64,000 bases of DNA from Cololabis saira (lineage: Eukaryota; Chordata; Actinopteri; Beloniformes; Belonidae): positions 21,576,501 through 21,640,500 of the forward strand of contig NC_084592.1 of the NCBI RefSeq assembly GCF_033807715.1, given 5' to 3'. The notes beneath the pieces are model-generated. The model made no database searches and was not told the DNA's origin. It saw nothing but the letters and a program-made list of their open reading frames with translations. This document shows positions 61,395 through 64,000 of this stretch, piece by piece. The stretch's first letter is position 1. Every line of letters begins with the position of its first letter. The position numbers and the translations under genes are program-made.

Positions 61395-62270
61395 CATAGA
61401 CATATATACATAGACGCCTCATCGACCGCTGCTGCGATACGTCAACGAAGCCGCCATATTGGATGTGGCAAGACTGCGCTGTAAACTAATACAAGTAAAT
61501 GGACTTATTTTCATAAAGCGCCTTTCTACAAAGAAATTTACGTTTTACGTCTCATTTATTCATTCACACACGCACTAATATACTTGGAAAACAGTTAGGC
61601 ACCAAATAAGGCAAAAAATAGGCAAAAAATAAGAACTTTATTGATCCCAAATAGGAGTAATTCGTGTTATATCAGCTATAGAGAACAAAGTAGGTAGTGC
61701 CGAAAAACAATATATATCCCCCCTCACAAAAATAAGAAAAATAGAGAAACATATTTTCTCATATACTACAAAACAAATTTTAACATTTTCAAGTAACAAA
61801 ATAACACATTTGAACCATTTTTCAGACAATAAAATAACATGTTTTGTTGATGAGAAAATATGTTTCCTGAACGGCATGCCATAACATACATATACATCTA
61901 TGTATATGTATGCATGTATATATATCACAAACCATGTTTACACATATGCTAAAAGCCCTGAAAGAGGACTGCTTTGCAGAGCTTCTTTCTCATGCTCCCT
62001 TTATGCTGGTCAAGAGAGGTGAGTTTGGCAATGTGGTGTAGCCTTATCTTTAGATTTTTTTTATTTTATTTTATTTTTTATTTATTCATTATTTCAATCC
62101 CTGGTCGCAATTGTTCGCCGATTTGTACAGGAATACGCGGTACAGTGTTCTGTCATCTTCAATACTGTTCTGTCTTATGCTGTGGTATTGTTAGGATGAC
62201 CGGTTCAAGATGGCGGCCGTATTTCTCGCGTCCCAGCGGTCGATGACGCGTCTATGTTCATATGTCTATG
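61395..62270. mobile_element. inverted-repeat element between tmem41a and ehhadh
   Basis: Left arm CATAGACATATATACATAGA, then CGCCTCATCGACCGCTG and GCCGCCATATTGG. The inverse of the right arm reads CATAGACATATGAACATAGA, CGCGTCATCGACCGCTG and GCCGCCATCTTG. Arms are about 70 bp with a few differences. No clear target duplication. A retroelement tail (AACTTTATTGATCCCAAATA, about 61632) is nested inside. No coding region. Confidence 0.7.
62208..62218 (+). promoter_or_regulatory. YY1-type motif in right arm
   Basis: AAGATGGCGGC matches the YY1 consensus that often overlaps vertebrate transcription starts. It lies about 230 bp before the ehhadh ATG. The left arm carries the inverse (GCCGCCATATT, about 61450-61460). 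Confidence 0.45.
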
Positions 62271-62382
62271 GTGGTGCCTCGATGGTGAAGCAAACGAAGA
62301 AGAGCAGGTGGGAGTGTATCCGTTTAGGGCCAAAATAAGGTCGAAAAAGCGATGCTGCTACCAGCAGGACCTTGGTTGCAAA

Positions 62383-62391
62383 CAAAGTCCA
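62383..62391 (+). promoter_or_regulatory. ehhadh: HNF4-type site upstream of ehhadh
   Basis: CAAAGTCCA, the HNF4-specific binding motif, 55-63 bp before the ATG. EHHADH is expressed mainly in liver and is controlled by nuclear receptors such as PPARalpha in mammals, so the site is plausible. It could lie in the 5'UTR. Confidence 0.4.
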
Positions 62392-62445
62392 CTTGGAACT
62401 AAAAAAGAGAGTCCGCTCGACAGCTTGAAGTGTTCGCCCGAAATC

Positions 62446-62519
62446 ATGGCTTTGTATACTCGTGTTTCGGGGTCTGTTGGTATGATTACCCTCCAAAACC
62501 CTCCTGTTAATGCACTCAG
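62446..62519 (+). CDS. ehhadh: peroxisomal bifunctional enzyme, coding exon 1 (partial)
   Basis: EHHADH (enoyl-CoA hydratase / 3-hydroxyacyl-CoA dehydrogenase, L-PBE) catalyses two steps of peroxisomal beta-oxidation. This exon encodes MALYTRVSGSVGMITLQNPP and VNAL plus two bases of a serine codon, the start of the crotonase-fold hydratase domain. It matches human MAEYTRL...LIRLRNPPVNAIS. The ATG is in good context (ATCATGG), donor AG|GTGAGC. The remaining exons, including the C-terminal PTS1 signal, are outside the window. Confidence 0.9.
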
Positions 62520-64000
62520 GTGAGCTGGGCTCAAAAACAAAGCTGCACAACTTTCTTTTACCCCCCAGGTGACTTTACCCAACGAAAAAAGAAGTGTGAT
62601 GCAGTATGTGGCCTATATTTAATTTCACCGTTAGATATGCTTATGATGGAATTATTAAATATCCTAAAGACACACTTAACGCAAAGAAGTGAACATGTAA
62701 AATGTGTTGGTAGAGGAAAGTTCTGTCGTGTAGGTATTGACGACCACATTTACTCAATTTGAAGTACTTTTACAACAATCTGAACATTTTCAATCCGTTT
62801 TAAATTTGAAAATAGTCATAGATATGCTTGAAAATTGTATTAAGTTTCCAAACAATCCCGATTATGCGAACACAATTAAACAAGAGAGACAGAACTGTTA
62901 TTTTACTTGCCAATGTATTAATTGTGGATAGTAACAACATATTACATGTTTGTAAGAGGTAATAGTCTGCAAACTTTGAGGATAAATGCAAAATTGTATG
63001 GCTGAATTTGATTTAGCTGATTTAAGTCAATGTGATGAGAGAACAGGATCTAAGTCTGAATATAAAGCATGTTTGGTGTAAGTGTATAGAACAAATAAGA
63101 CTTGTGAGGATCTCAGAGAAAGTGCTTATTAATGTTCATCAGCTTGTATAAGTTTACAAAAACTCTCTTTAGTCTCCACAACTAGTGGTCCCCCATCAAA
63201 TATCACTCTAAGGGTAAAATATGCAGCCAGCAAAGTCACAAATAAACCTGTGGGAACTTAAGATGGATTAATATTTAACATTAGCAGAACACTGAACAAC
63301 AATATTGGTAATCTAATTGTAAATGCAGAAAAACAAAATTCTAAAGGGTTTCATTTAGATTTAGGAGAAAAATATTGTACATTACACTTTTTTTTGTTTT
63401 TTTGACAGGTGTAGTTACTCCTAATATATGGACAAAAGCCTGGGCATTATATTAAAATGACCAACTGGCTTCAAATGTGTGTACTGAAGTGCATTAGTGT
63501 TCCATAAAAAGGCTTATGATGGTCGTCCTCGAGCACGATTAACACTTCTGGTGCATTTACATATATATTTTTACAAGCAAGACAATTGCACTTTTAATGC
63601 AGGATTTTAAACTTAGTGCTACAGTATTGCAACCTATGTATTAGAGAGGCTGAGTTCTGCTTCCAAACCTAAATTAAGTTTTACGGTGTACTTTCTCAGA
63701 CACTGCCCATCAGGCTGAGCTGCAGAGAGATAATGCATTGAGAGAGAACACTGTGATTAATCATTTACTGCTGGCTGTTTGCCTGAGAGCAAAGCCTTCT
63801 CTTTCACCCAAAGATAACGAAGAAAAGTTATCCTATTTTGATTCTATTTAGGCATTTGTTTCACCATTTTGCACAGGCATATACAATATATAAAACACAA
63901 TATGTTCTAAAATTGCACAAGTTTCTAATTAAAAAGATGTTATAAATTCATTAATTTAGCCAAGTTGACTTAAGTTAAAGCTGCTATATGTGGCAATCCC
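62520..64000 (+). other. ehhadh: ehhadh intron 1 (partial)
   Basis: AT-rich intron sequence. Fragmentary plus-strand frames (62575-62760, 62737-62931, about 63170-63390) look somewhat protein-like but match nothing I recognise. No second ehhadh exon is seen before the window ends. Confidence 0.7.

Larger units (their letters stand above)
61109..62445. promoter_or_regulatory. divergent promoter region tmem41a / ehhadh
   Basis: 1.3 kb separates the two start codons. Most of it (61395-62270) is an inverted-repeat element. The tmem41a promoter would lie in 61109-61394, and the ehhadh promoter and 5'UTR in the right arm of the element and 62271-62445. No TATA box is convincing. Confidence 0.55.

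Noticed and set aside
62208..62218. Treating the YY1 motif as ordinary conserved promoter sequence
   Set aside because: The same motif occurs mirrored at 61450 as part of inverted arms, so it comes from the element; function at ehhadh is only possible.

Overview
The window is vertebrate genomic DNA, almost certainly from a ray-finned (teleost) fish. It shows long introns, dense CA/TG and TA microsatellites, and typical teleost repeats: Tc1, hAT miniatures, L1 and L2 tails, and a Penelope-like element. Its three genes (igf2bp2, tmem41a, ehhadh) also lie near each other in the human 3q27 region. The species cannot be named from sequence alone.

Layout. (1) 1-46885, plus strand: the 3' part of igf2bp2, an IGF2 mRNA-binding protein. 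Fourteen coding exons (17716-17764 to 46787-46885) join without a frame break and encode the end of RRM1, all of RRM2, four KH domains and the stop. The exons for most of RRM1, including the start codon, were not found and presumably lie upstream. A probable 3'UTR of about 5 kb follows, carrying let-7 seed matches, to a polyadenylation signal at 51894. (2) 54557-61108, minus strand: complete tmem41a, five coding exons and 275 codons, converging on igf2bp2. It is a multi-pass membrane protein of the VTT/DedA family with a C-terminal KKXX-type end. (3) 62446-62519, plus strand: coding exon 1 of ehhadh (peroxisomal bifunctional enzyme), divergent from tmem41a. The rest of that gene runs off the right edge.

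Introns and spacers hold most of the accessory content. Intron 4 of igf2bp2 (21790-29797) is a transposon cluster. It has a 396 bp foldback element built from a repeated 15-mer, an inverted-arm Penelope-like fragment with hammerhead-like cores, and a Tc1 element inserted in a TA microsatellite. The Tc1 is itself split by a 3.1 kb CACT-ended element that carries what looks like a small intron-containing gene, with promoter motifs, three exons and a polyA signal. That gene encodes a domain resembling the C-terminal part of fish SAMD3-like proteins. Elsewhere there are a solo LTR with a 5 bp target duplication, two hAT miniatures with 8 bp target duplications, a 5'-truncated L1 with a 14 bp target duplication, nested miniature elements, and an inverted-repeat element filling most of the tmem41a-ehhadh spacer.

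igf2bp2 encodes a cytoplasmic RNA-binding regulator of mRNA stability and translation, tmem41a an endomembrane lipid-handling-family protein, and ehhadh a peroxisomal beta-oxidation enzyme. They are neighbours by conserved synteny rather than a shared pathway, although mammalian IGF2BP2 and EHHADH both act in metabolism.
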